From Hydrogenophilales bacterium (GTDB lineage Bacteria > Pseudomonadota > Gammaproteobacteria > Burkholderiales > Thiobacillaceae), in contig JADJCP010000001.1 of the NCBI GenBank assembly GCA_016703155.1, forward strand, positions 1,169,876 through 1,233,875: DNA of 64,000 bases, written 5' to 3'. A model generated the notes under the pieces. That model ran no database searches and was not told the origin of the DNA. It worked only from the letters and a program-made list of their open reading frames with translations. Each line of letters starts with the position of its first letter. Positions within the stretch are counted from its first letter, which is position 1. The position numbers and the translations under genes are program-made. Below, piece by piece: positions 41,207-48,868 of the stretch.

Positions 41207-41517
41207 CCATCGACCAGGCCAAGGTGCGCCGCGAAAACATGCGCTGGCAGATCCTGCTGACGCTCAACAATGCCCGGCCCATCGGCGCCTATGAGGAGGT
41301 GGTCCTGTCTGTGGTCCAGGCCATGTATCTGGATGCCACCCCGCTTGAGCTGCGCCGCGAGATCGACTACCTGGCCGATCGCAAGCTGGTGGCTGTAGTC
41401 AAGGAGCCCTCGGGCCGCTGGTTCGCGGACCTGACACGCTACGGCATCGATGTCGCGGAATACACCGTCGACGTGGATGCCGGCATTGCCCGGCCAGTGA
41501 AGTACTGGGGGGGCTGA
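41203..41517 (+). CDS. Mu gp26-position phage protein with winged-helix pattern
   Basis: The 104-residue protein (NMRWQILLTLNNARPIGAYE, then LELRREIDYLADRKLVAVVK) resembles a winged helix and occupies the Mu gp26 position. It overlaps the previous gene by four bases. It may bind DNA at packaging, but that is inference. Confidence 0.65.
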   Translation: MTIDQAKVRRENMRWQILLTLNNARPIGAYEEVVLSVVQAMYLDATPLELRREIDYLADRKLVAVVKEPSGRWFADLTRYGIDVAEYTVDVDAGIARPVKYWGG

Positions 41518-41518
41518 G

Positions 41519-42043
41519 ATGCCCAAGCGCAAGGCCGTGGAGGGTCTGCCGAACGAGGTGAAGGCCTGGCTGGATGGCGCCCTGGTCGAGGGCAACTTTT
41601 CCGGCTACGAGCGCCTCGCGGCGGAGCTGAAGGCGCGCGGCTTCGAGATCGGAAAGAGTGCGGTGCATCGCTACGGACAGGAATTCGAGGAGCGCCTGAA
41701 GGCGTTGCGCATCGTCACCGAGCAGGCGCGCGCAGTCGTGGAGCACAGCCCTGACGAGGAGGACGCAGTCACCCAGGCCCTGGTGCGACTGACCCAGGAA
41801 AAGCTGTTCACGGTGCTGATGGACATGCAGGTCGACCCGGAGAAGGTGAACCTTTCCGGCATCACCCGCAGCATCGCCGAATTGGCCCGCTCCAGTGTCA
41901 CCGTGAAGAAGTGGGCCGCCGAGGCGCGCGCCAAGATTGCCGCCAAGATGACCGAGCTGGAAGGCCAGGCCAAGGCCGGCAAGGGCCGGCTTGATCCCGA
42001 GACGCTGCGCATCGTCCGCGAGGAAATCTATGGCCTCGTTTGA
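41519..42043 (+). CDS. DUF3486 (Mu gp27-like) probable small terminase subunit
   Basis: The 174-residue protein starts MPKRKAVEGLPNEVKAWLDG and has the DUF3486 pattern: an N-terminal helix-turn-helix region (RLAAELKARGFEIGKSAVHR, about 31-50) followed by long helices. By position before the large terminase, it recognises phage DNA for packaging. Frame and length are normal. Confidence 0.85.
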   Translation: MPKRKAVEGLPNEVKAWLDGALVEGNFSGYERLAAELKARGFEIGKSAVHRYGQEFEERLKALRIVTEQARAVVEHSPDEEDAVTQALVRLTQEKLFTVLMDMQVDPEKVNLSGITRSIAELARSSVTVKKWAAEARAKIAAKMTELEGQAKAGKGRLDPETLRIVREEIYGLV

Positions 42044-42281
42044 CCAGGTCTACACGCACAAAGGTTGGTTCGGCATTTGTCCGGTCTGGCTGGCCGACAT
42101 CGACACCGATTGTCCCGCCGTGTGGCCCCGTTATGGCCTGCAATTTCTGCTTGGCGCCAGCGAATTGTTGTACGGGGGCATGATCTGGCTGCTTACTGCG
42201 ATGAATCCGGACGCAGAGCCACTGTTCCCTATCGTCATTACTGGCGAGCTGCGGCGGCCCAAGGTGATTCGTCATGACTGA
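42030..42281 (+). CDS. Small phage protein between terminase subunits
   Basis: ATG 42030 lies in the 3' end of the gp27-like gene and gives 83 residues: FDQVYTHKGWFGICPVWLAD, YGLQFLLGASELLYGGMIWL, and a C-terminal strand that overlaps the terminase start. No family is recognised. Hydrophobic content suggests one membrane helix. Confidence 0.6.
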   Translation: MASFDQVYTHKGWFGICPVWLADIDTDCPAVWPRYGLQFLLGASELLYGGMIWLLTAMNPDAEPLFPIVITGELRRPKVIRHD

Positions 42282-43689
42282 CCAGGTTGGAGCTGCCGTC
42301 CGCTTGTACTTGTACCAACAGCGTTGGCTCAGGGACAAGGCGCGTTTCAAGATCGGCATGTTTGCGCGCCAGACCGGCAAGACCTTCACGACCACGCTGG
42401 ACGTGGTCGACGACTGTTATGAGATGGAGGCGCATGGCCGGCGCACCCGTTGGGTCATCCTCAGCCGGGGCGAGCGCCAAGCCAAGGAGGCGATGGAGGA
42501 AGGCGTGAAGAAACACGCCAAGGCCTATGGCATGGCGATCCAGGAGATCGAGGGCACCTATCGCGGCGAGGATGGCGCCAGCTACACCATGCTTGATATC
42601 GTCCTTCCGGGCGGCTCGAAGATCACCGCGTTGCCGGCCAATCCGGACACCGCGCGGGGTTTCAGCGCCAACGTGTTCCTGGACGAATTCGCGTTCCATG
42701 CCGACAGCCGGAAGATCTGGGCGGCGCTGTTTCCGGTCATCAGCAATGGCTACAAGCTGCGCGTCACCAGCACCCCGAACGGCAAGGGCAACAAGTTCTA
42801 TGACCTGATGACCAACGAGGACGGCATCTGGTCGAAGCATATCGTCGATATCTACCAGGCCGTGAAGGATGGCCTGCCGCGCGACATCGACGAGCTGCGC
42901 CGCGCCCTCGACGACGCCGACGCCTGGCAGCAGGAATACGAACTCAAGTGGCTTGACGAGGCGAGCGCCTGGCTCAGCTACGACCTGATCAACGGCGTCG
43001 AGCACGACGCCGCAGGCAAGCCTGAGCACTACCAGGGCGGGCCGTGCTTCGTCGGCGTCGACATCGCCGCGCGCCACGACCTGTTCGTCATCTGGGTCCT
43101 GGAGCTGGTCGGCGACGTGCTGTGGACCCGCGAGATCGTCGAGCGCAAGCGCATCAGCTTCGCTGAGCAGGACGCCTTGCTCGACGAGGTATTCCGCCGC
43201 TACCGCGTGGCGCGTTGCTGCATGGACCAGACCGGCATGGGCGAAAAGCCGGTCGAGGACGCCAAGCGTCGGCACGGCAGCCTGCGCGTCGAGGGCGTGC
43301 TGTTCACCGCGCCGAACAAGCTGACCATGGCGACGCAGGGCAAGGAAGCCTTCGAAGACCGGAAGATTCGCATCCCGCTCGGCAATGCCTCGCTGCGCGC
43401 CGATCTGCACAAGCTGCAGAAGGTGGTCGGACCGACCGGCACACCGCGCTTCGTCGCCGACAGCGACAGCACCGGCCACGCCGACCGGGCCTGGGCGTGC
43501 TTCCTGGCGTGCAACGCTGCCGGCGCCGGTGGGCAACCCGCCGCCGGCGAGACCGTCGAGGCCGCCCAGGACACCTTCACCCCTGAGGCCCTCACCCCAG
43601 AGGGTGGTCGCGGAATTATTGGCCTGAGACGGCCCGCAAGGTTTCGGGATAGGCATACCCCTATCCCAGGGGGTAAACGTGGCTTCTGA
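42274..43689 (+). CDS. Large terminase subunit (Mu gp28-like)
   Basis: The 471-residue protein has an ATPase domain with Walker A-like ARQTGKTF (about 32-39) and Walker B VFLDEF (about 133-138), and an RNase H-like nuclease with GVDIAARHD (about 261-269) and CMDQTGMGEKPVED (about 313-326). It packages DNA by headful cutting, as in Mu. The last about 50 residues, after PAAGETVEAAQD, are proline/glycine-rich and include a hairpin-forming stretch of DNA at about 43648-43668. Confidence 0.92.
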   Translation: MTDQVGAAVRLYLYQQRWLRDKARFKIGMFARQTGKTFTTTLDVVDDCYEMEAHGRRTRWVILSRGERQAKEAMEEGVKKHAKAYGMAIQEIEGTYRGEDGASYTMLDIVLPGGSKITALPANPDTARGFSANVFLDEFAFHADSRKIWAALFPVISNGYKLRVTSTPNGKGNKFYDLMTNEDGIWSKHIVDIYQAVKDGLPRDIDELRRALDDADAWQQEYELKWLDEASAWLSYDLINGVEHDAAGKPEHYQGGPCFVGVDIAARHDLFVIWVLELVGDVLWTREIVERKRISFAEQDALLDEVFRRYRVARCCMDQTGMGEKPVEDAKRRHGSLRVEGVLFTAPNKLTMATQGKEAFEDRKIRIPLGNASLRADLHKLQKVVGPTGTPRFVADSDSTGHADRAWACFLACNAAGAGGQPAAGETVEAAQDTFTPEALTPEGGRGIIGLRRPARFRDRHTPIPGGKRGF

Positions 43690-43734
43690 CGCTGTCATGA
43701 CACGTCGCTGCGCCCTTTCGATGGAGGTGATGAG

Positions 43735-45183
43735 ATGGGTTTGATGGATAAAATCTTGGAATGGGTGAGTCTCCCCCCTCTCGTCCGTGAGGACGCCCCT
43801 AACCCTCTGCCCCCGGGGAAAGAGGGGGCGACGTTCCGCGAGGCCTACGGTGTCACCGTCGACGACGACGATGACCAATGGCGCCGGCTGACCGGCGACA
43901 GCAGCCGCGATCTGTCGCCCATGTCGCAGCAGCGTATGCGCGAGATCGCCCTTTACCTGTGGGAGACCAACCTGCTCGGCAATCGAATCGTCGAGTTGCC
44001 GGTGGCCTACCTGCTCGCCGAGGGCGTGCGCCTGGCGTGCGACGACGAGGCGTCCCAGGATCTGCTCGACCGCTTCTGGCGCGACCCGATCAACCAGATG
44101 GACATCAAGCTGCCGAAGAAGGTGCGCGAACTGGCGATCTATGGCGAGCAGTGCTATCCGGTGTTCATCAACGAGCGATCCGGCGCGGTGCGGCTGGGCT
44201 ATCTCGATCCGGGGCTGATCGAGACCGTGGTAGTCGACCCGGACAACCCCGAGCAGGCCGTCGGCATCGTCACCGTCAAGGACAAGAAGGGCCAGGCGCG
44301 GCGCTACAAGGTCATCGTCAACGGCCCCGACGAGGAGTTGTTTACCCAGCGCACCCAGGCCATCCGCGAGACGTTCACGGATGGTGAGGCGTTCTGGTTC
44401 ACGGTCAACGATTTGAGCAACGGCCGGCGCGGCCGGTCGGACTTGCTCGCCCAGGCCGATTGGCTGGACGGCTATGACGGCTATTTGTTCGGAGAGCTGG
44501 ACCGGGCGCAGTTCATGCGGGCGTTCATCTGGGATGTGACGTTGACCGGCGCCACGCCTGACGAGGTGATGGCCCGCGCCAAGAACATCGTCGCGCCGCG
44601 CCCGGGTAGCGTGCGCGTGCATAACGAGGCCGAGGCCTGGAAGCCGGAGACCCCGGACCTAAAAGCCCAGGACGGTGCCGAGGGCGCACGGCTGTTCCGC
44701 AACCATGTTTTAGGGGGTGCAACGATCCCCGAGCATTGGTTCGGCGGTGGCGGCGACGTGAACCGCGCCGTGGGTGCCGAGATGGGCGAGCCGACGTTCA
44801 AGATGTTCAGCATGCGGCAGAAGATCGTGAAGTACATGCTCGAACAGATCGGCGTCTATGTGCTGCGGCGCGCGGCGATGGCCAAGGACGGCAAGGAGCC
44901 GGATATCCACGACGAGGCCTTGCAGGTTGAGGCGATTTTCCCGGAGCTGACCGCCAAGGACACCAGCAAGTACGCCGCCGCGCTGCAACAGGTGGTCGTG
45001 GCTTGTGCCCTCGCCATGGAGAAGGGGCTGATCACCAAGACGCTGGCGCTACAGATCATCGGCGCCATCTCGGGCCGGTTGGGCGTGGAGATCGATGCCG
45101 AGGATGAGCTAAAGAAGGCTGTCGCGGAGGCGAGTACTGCCGCCGACGACGATGTGTTTACTACGAACGAAGGAGATGAGTGA
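43735..45183 (+). CDS. Portal protein
   Basis: The 482-residue protein follows the terminase and fits portal proteins: SQQRMREIALYLWETNLLGN near 63-82, a YGEQCYPVFIN strand, and a C-terminal helical crown. It forms the dodecameric DNA gate at the head vertex. Residues about 13-36 (LPPLVREDAPNPLPPGKEGA) are encoded by a C/G-rich, hairpin-forming tract that resembles a repeat inserted in frame. GGAGGTGATGAG precedes the ATG. Confidence 0.85.
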   Translation: MGLMDKILEWVSLPPLVREDAPNPLPPGKEGATFREAYGVTVDDDDDQWRRLTGDSSRDLSPMSQQRMREIALYLWETNLLGNRIVELPVAYLLAEGVRLACDDEASQDLLDRFWRDPINQMDIKLPKKVRELAIYGEQCYPVFINERSGAVRLGYLDPGLIETVVVDPDNPEQAVGIVTVKDKKGQARRYKVIVNGPDEELFTQRTQAIRETFTDGEAFWFTVNDLSNGRRGRSDLLAQADWLDGYDGYLFGELDRAQFMRAFIWDVTLTGATPDEVMARAKNIVAPRPGSVRVHNEAEAWKPETPDLKAQDGAEGARLFRNHVLGGATIPEHWFGGGGDVNRAVGAEMGEPTFKMFSMRQKIVKYMLEQIGVYVLRRAAMAKDGKEPDIHDEALQVEAIFPELTAKDTSKYAAALQQVVVACALAMEKGLITKTLALQIIGAISGRLGVEIDAEDELKKAVAEASTAADDDVFTTNEGDE

Positions 45184-45413
45184 TGGCTATGAAACGCACG
45201 GGTAATGAACTCGCGGACCTGGTGCGCATCGCGCCGCAGCACGACACCAACGGCAACCCGGTGCCTCCGGGCCTTGCCGTCACCCACACCCACACCGCCG
45301 CCGGCCTGCTCGCCACCAGCACGCAGACTGACGGCACGGACACCTGGGTGCGCACCATGACCTACGATGCGGCCGGCAACCGCACGGGCGATAGCGGCTG
45401 GGTGGCGCAATGA
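45183..45413 (+). CDS. Small protein preceding the DGR target gene
   Basis: The ATG at 45183 (AAGGAGATGAG upstream) overlaps the portal stop. The 76-residue protein contains LVRIAPQHDTNGNPVPPGLA and TYDAADGNRTGDSGW-like repeats with many Thr/Asp/Gly, suggesting a virion surface or adaptor protein. Its stop overlaps the DGR target start (ATGA). Coupling suggests it works with the variable protein, for example as its attachment or head/tail joint; this is inference. Confidence 0.55.
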   Translation: MAMKRTGNELADLVRIAPQHDTNGNPVPPGLAVTHTHTAAGLLATSTQTDGTDTWVRTMTYDAAGNRTGDSGWVAQ

Positions 45414-46435
45414 TGCGCGATCCGGTCGAGACTATCCTGCTGGCTCAGGACGCGGCCAGCCATCTGGCGCGGCTGTCCAAGGCGTTTGCCAAGGCCGATG
45501 CCGCATCCGTGGCTTTCAGCAAGACCGGCGCGGGCACGGTCAGCCTTAAGGCCGGCACCACAGTCGCTGTGGCGGGTGTGCTGCTGCGGTTCGCCGCCGA
45601 CACCCCGGTCACCATGCCCGCGCTGACGGCCGGAACCGACTACGCCATCTATGCCTGCGTCGACGGTGCGCTGATCGCCAGCGCCAACTGGTCGGCGCCG
45701 GATGGCTACACCACCGGTAATAGCCGCAAGATCGGTGGGTTCCACTACGCGCCCGGCGGTAACGCCGCCGCGCAGGCAGGTGGCGACACCACGCCGGCAA
45801 TCAATGAGTACAGCCTCTGGGATATCAAGTTCCGCCCAGCCTGTGCCGATCCGCGCGGCATGGCCCTGGTCGGCGGCGCGTTCTGGTCCGATATCTACCT
45901 GCTCGGCGTCAACCATCACGTCGACGGCAGTAGTCGGTACAACGTCACCATCGCCGACGGTTCCTCGCCGCCCAAGGTGCCGTCCAGGTTTGGCGGCGAC
46001 GGCTCGACGGCCTACAGCAACCTCAATTGGTGGGTGGCGGGCGAAGTCATGCGATCGCACGGCAAGCGCCTACCGACCTACTCCGAGTTCGCGGCCTTGG
46101 CCTACGGCACAACCGAGGCGGCTTCTGGCGGCACCGATCCGGTGTCGACCATCCTGCGCGCCGCATCGACCAGCAAATGGGGCGTCACGCTCTCCACGGG
46201 CAACCTGTGGGTATGGGGTGATGAATTTGGCGGTGGCGCCGCAGCGGCATCCTGGACGGCCAATACCATTGGCCGTGGCTCAACCTACCAGATGGAAAAC
46301 GCGGCGCTCTTCGGGGGCCACTGGGGCGACGGCTCGTACTCCGGTTCGCGCGCGTCGCTCTGGGGCCTCTCGCCCCCGGACTCGGCCGGCAGCATCGGGG
46401 TGCGCGGCGTCTGTGACCACGTGACACTTGATTGA
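45410..46435 (+). CDS. DGR target protein with C-type-lectin fold (Mtd-like)
   Basis: The 341-residue protein has a beta-rich N-half and a C-terminal C-type-lectin-like domain: RGMALVGGAFWSDIYLL, GKRLPTYSEFAALAYGTTEA and NLWVWGDEFGGG lead into the variable segment (about residues 298-335) that ends IGVRGVCDH. This matches Mtd-type DGR targets, where variable residues form a ligand-binding face. The gene's 3' end is the variable repeat at 46300-46416. In other phages such proteins set host-cell tropism; here the gene sits in the head-packaging block, not by the tail fibre genes. Confidence 0.9.
   Translation: MMRDPVETILLAQDAASHLARLSKAFAKADAASVAFSKTGAGTVSLKAGTTVAVAGVLLRFAADTPVTMPALTAGTDYAIYACVDGALIASANWSAPDGYTTGNSRKIGGFHYAPGGNAAAQAGGDTTPAINEYSLWDIKFRPACADPRGMALVGGAFWSDIYLLGVNHHVDGSSRYNVTIADGSSPPKVPSRFGGDGSTAYSNLNWWVAGEVMRSHGKRLPTYSEFAALAYGTTEAASGGTDPVSTILRAASTSKWGVTLSTGNLWVWGDEFGGGAAAASWTANTIGRGSTYQMENAALFGGHWGDGSYSGSRASLWGLSPPDSAGSIGVRGVCDHVTLD
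46300..46416 (+). repeat. DGR variable repeat (VR)
   Basis: This 117-bp segment is the 3' end of the target gene. It matches the template repeat at 46846-46962 except at 17 sites, each an A in the template. AAC codons of the template appear here as CAC, GGC, GAC, TAC, CTC, GCC and AGC. The last 23 bp, ATCGGGGTGCGCGGCGTCTG plus TGA, are identical and should contain the initiation-of-homing site. Confidence 0.95.
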
Positions 46436-46451
46436 GGCGGCGACAGCCGCC
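46436..46451 (+). promoter_or_regulatory. DGR target-recognition hairpin
   Basis: GGCGGC-GACA-GCCGCC forms a six-base-pair hairpin directly after the target gene's stop, 20 bp beyond the VR. The loop GACA fits the GRNA tetraloop reported to mark DGR targets in Bordetella phage BPP-1. No such hairpin follows the template repeat, as expected if it directs homing only to VR. Confidence 0.75.
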
Positions 46452-46455
46452 GGGG

Positions 46456-46833
46456 ATGAGCATGAGGCCTGAAAAGGATGTGCAACAAAGCTATGACCAG
46501 ATGGCGATCGTTGAGAAATACGAGACGGTCATCGCTTACCTGTACCCGATCGCCCAGAACATCGGGCGCCGGCATGGTGTTGCCAAGGTCATGTTCATCG
46601 AATGCCTGCTGGAGCAGGTGAAACTAATTATTGAGGCCGGTAAGTCCGGGCAAGTTTCCCGCCTCTACATCGCGGATGCGGGCCTTGCGCATCTGCGATT
46701 CTGGCTGCGGTTTCTGTCGAGTGGGCAGGTTCGGGGTTTGACGCCTCACCAGGTCGAGACAGCGCAAGTGCTGATCGCCGAGGTGGGCCGTTTGCTCGGC
46801 GCCTGGATCGCGAAACAGAAAGGCAGGGGGTAG
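46456..46833 (+). CDS. avd: DGR accessory protein Avd
   Basis: The 125-residue protein is a four-helix bundle with YETVIAYLYPIAQNIGRRHG (about 23-42) and AGLAHLRFWLRFLSSGQVRG (about 77-96), matching Avd. It is basic, pentameric in known cases, and binds template RNA and the reverse transcriptase to prime mutagenic cDNA. It starts 21 bp after the target stop; the template repeat begins 13 bp after its own stop. Confidence 0.88.
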   Translation: MSMRPEKDVQQSYDQMAIVEKYETVIAYLYPIAQNIGRRHGVAKVMFIECLLEQVKLIIEAGKSGQVSRLYIADAGLAHLRFWLRFLSSGQVRGLTPHQVETAQVLIAEVGRLLGAWIAKQKGRG

Positions 46834-46845
46834 CATGGGTAAATT

Positions 46846-46962
46846 CGCGGCGCTCTTCGGGGGCAACTGGAACAACGGCTCGAACTCCGGTTCGCGCGCG
46901 TCGAACTGGAACAACTCGCCCACGAACTCGAACGACAACATCGGGGTGCGCGGCGTCTGTGA
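46846..46962 (+). repeat. DGR template repeat (TR)
   Basis: The 117-bp template holds ten AAC codons plus single A in ACG, GAC and ATC, in the frame of the target protein, so adenine mutation gives up to 15 residues per AAC site without stops. It is the source of the A-specific changes in VR. It continues into the 166-nt spacer before the reverse transcriptase, where the mutagenic RNA must contain the priming structure; I see no gene there. Confidence 0.95.
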
Positions 46963-47128
46963 GGGCACGGAATCTGCAGTACCAGCGCTCTGCCATCGTT
47001 ACGGCGTGGCAGGCCGGCCAGTTTCCATGTGGTCAGCCATGCTGTCCTGCTACGGCAAATACCCTTGGGGGTCTGGTAGAGCGCCTAGTAGCCACCGTGT
47101 TGTGGCGAACGGCGCGGCCAGCTTTGTT

Positions 47129-48126
47129 ATGCCTAAGCGCCACGGCAATCTGATCGATCACATCGCCGAAATGGATAACCTGCGCCGCGCCTACGAGCAG
47201 ACGGCGCGCGGCAAGCGCATGACCTGGGGTTATCTGGAGTTCAAGGAATACGCGGCAACCAACCTGCGGCAAATTCAGGCGCAGTTGCTCGACGGCACCT
47301 GGCGCCAGGGCGCGTACCGGCAATTTACCGTCTATGAACCCAAGCCCAGACTGATCTCGGCCTTGGATTTTTGCGACCGACTTGTCCAGCACGCCCTGGT
47401 CAATATCATTGGCCCCATCTTCGAGGCCGGGCTGCTGCCGCACACCATGGCCTGTCGCAAGGGGCTGGGGACTCACGCCGGTGTTCGGCGCGTCCAGTCA
47501 TTGCTGCGCAGCACTCAGGCAACACACTTTCTCAAGACCGACTACAGCAAGTTCTTTCCGTCGATTGATCGCGCGCGGCTGCACTACCTGATCCGCCGCA
47601 AGATCAAGTGCCGCCAGACGCTCAACCTGATCGAGCAGATGGTGCCGCCATCCGGACGGGGTCTGCCGATCGGTAGCCTGACCAGCCAGCTGTTTGCCAA
47701 CGTCTACGTGGACGTCATCGACCGGTTCATCCATTTCGACCTGGGCGCGAAACACTGGACTCGGTACATGGATGACATCGTGATCCTGTCGTCGAACCCT
47801 TACGAGCTGCGCGCCTGGTTTGAAGAGATTCAACGGGTGAGCGCGGAGCGCTGGGCCTTGGCATCAGCAAATGGCAGGTGTCGCCTATTTCGCGCGGCAT
47901 CAACTTCCTGGGCTTCCGCATCTGGCCGCGCCACAAGCTGCTGCGCAAGCAGTCGGTCATCGGCGCCAAGCGGAAAATCCTGCGTTACCAACAGCACGCC
48001 GACGGCGGCGCGCTTGACCGCTTCGTCGCGTCGTGGCGCGGCCACGCCGCTCACGCGGACACCTGCAACCTATTCAATCACCTGGAGAACCGCTATGGAA
48101 TCTGCTGTCATCAACACCCGCACTGA
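47129..48126 (+). CDS. DGR reverse transcriptase (frame broken in the C-terminus)
   Basis: From the ATG at 47129 the palm is complete: FLKTDYSKFFPSID with D138, the DGR-type IGSLTSQ motif at 181-187, and RYMDDIVIL with YMDD at 213-216. At about 47851 GAGCGCTGGG should probably read GAGCGCCTGGG. The thumb that follows, GLGISKWQVSPISRGINFLG and FRIWPRHKLLRKQSVIGAKR, is in the +1 frame and ends at 48126. As printed, the catalytic frame reads on into the next gene. Variable-repeat changes show past activity. Whether the enzyme is now intact depends on that one base. Confidence 0.85.
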
Positions 48127-48574
48127 CCTGGATGCGCTGGCCGGCACCCCGGCCCATGCCGATTTTATGGGCCAGCTATCAGCCACCTTGTGGCGCCTGG
48201 AGCTGGACGCCGAGGCCGGCACCTGGCGCGTGATCGAGGATGATTCGGTGATCGCCCGATATGGGCTGACGCGTGCGGATTTCCCGGCCGCGCAGGCGCC
48301 GGTGCCGCCCGAGTATGTGGCACCGGTCGCCGAGGTGCCGGCCGCTGTCTCGATGCGCCAGGCACGACTCGCGCTACTGGGCGCCGGGCTATTGGCCTCA
48401 GTCAACGCCGCGCTTGCGGCGATGCCCGGCGCCGCAGGCGAGGCCGCGCGCATCGAGTGGGAATATGCCCACGAGATCCGCCGTGATTCGCCGCTGGTGG
48501 CGGGGCTGAGTGGGGCGCTGGCGATCAGCGGCGAGCAGCTCGATGCGCTGTTTGTGGCGGCGGCGGGGCTGTGA
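48095..48574 (+). CDS. Phage protein after the DGR, tail-fibre-assembly-like
   Basis: From the ATG at 48095, within the end of the reverse transcriptase, 159 residues are read: LDALAGTPAHADFMGQLSAT, RVIEDDSVIARYGLTRADFP, then an Ala-rich helical part. The WRVIEDDSVIARYG stretch recalls tail-fibre assembly or variable-protein partner proteins, but the match is not firm. Its position suggests a role with the DGR target. Confidence 0.5.
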   Translation: MESAVINTRTDLDALAGTPAHADFMGQLSATLWRLELDAEAGTWRVIEDDSVIARYGLTRADFPAAQAPVPPEYVAPVAEVPAAVSMRQARLALLGAGLLASVNAALAAMPGAAGEAARIEWEYAHEIRRDSPLVAGLSGALAISGEQLDALFVAAAGL

Positions 48575-48858
48575 TATCCCGGTTTGGCCGACTACTGATC
48601 TGGCTGGGCTCGCTGGCGCTGGTGCTGCTGGCCAACCTGATCGCGCCGATCTCCATCCTGCGTGGTGGCGCGCGCGGCTGGGCGGTGGTGCAGTCCAACG
48701 ACATGGCGCTCAATGCCGCACTGGGCGGTAGTCCGCGTGAGTATATTTCCACGCGGTGCGCCCGCGCCCGCGCCGCCGGCAAGTGGTGGGGCAGGCTGAT
48801 GTGCCGCCTCATCGACGCGGCCGACCCCGGCCACTGCGACCGATTCCTGCGCCACTGA
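48571..48858 (+). CDS. Membrane-anchored phage protein of unknown function
   Basis: A GTG start overlapping the previous stop gives 95 residues with one transmembrane helix (LLIWLGSLALVLLANLIAPI) and a Cys-containing C-half (CARARAAGKWWGRLMCRLID ... GHC). No family is recognised. It is the last gene before MuF. Confidence 0.55.
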   Translation: MISRFGRLLIWLGSLALVLLANLIAPISILRGGARGWAVVQSNDMALNAALGGSPREYISTRCARARAAGKWWGRLMCRLIDAADPGHCDRFLRH

Positions 48859-48868
48859 ACCCGCTCAC

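Larger units (their letters stand above)
45410..48126 (+). mobile_element. Diversity-generating retroelement cassette
   Basis: The cassette holds, in order, the target gene with its variable repeat, a hairpin, avd, the template repeat, a 166-nt spacer and the reverse transcriptase, all co-oriented. Template and variable repeats (117 bp each) differ at 17 positions, all adenines in the template and none of the other 93 positions. That A-specific pattern is the signature of DGR mutagenic homing. The cassette separates portal from MuF in an otherwise Mu-like gene order. Confidence 0.95.

Noticed and set aside
46835..48574. One 579-residue protein joining template repeat, reverse transcriptase and the next gene
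   Set aside because: The frame is continuous only because a base is missing at about 47851; the N-terminal part is the DGR template and the C-terminal part is a separate gene with its own start.
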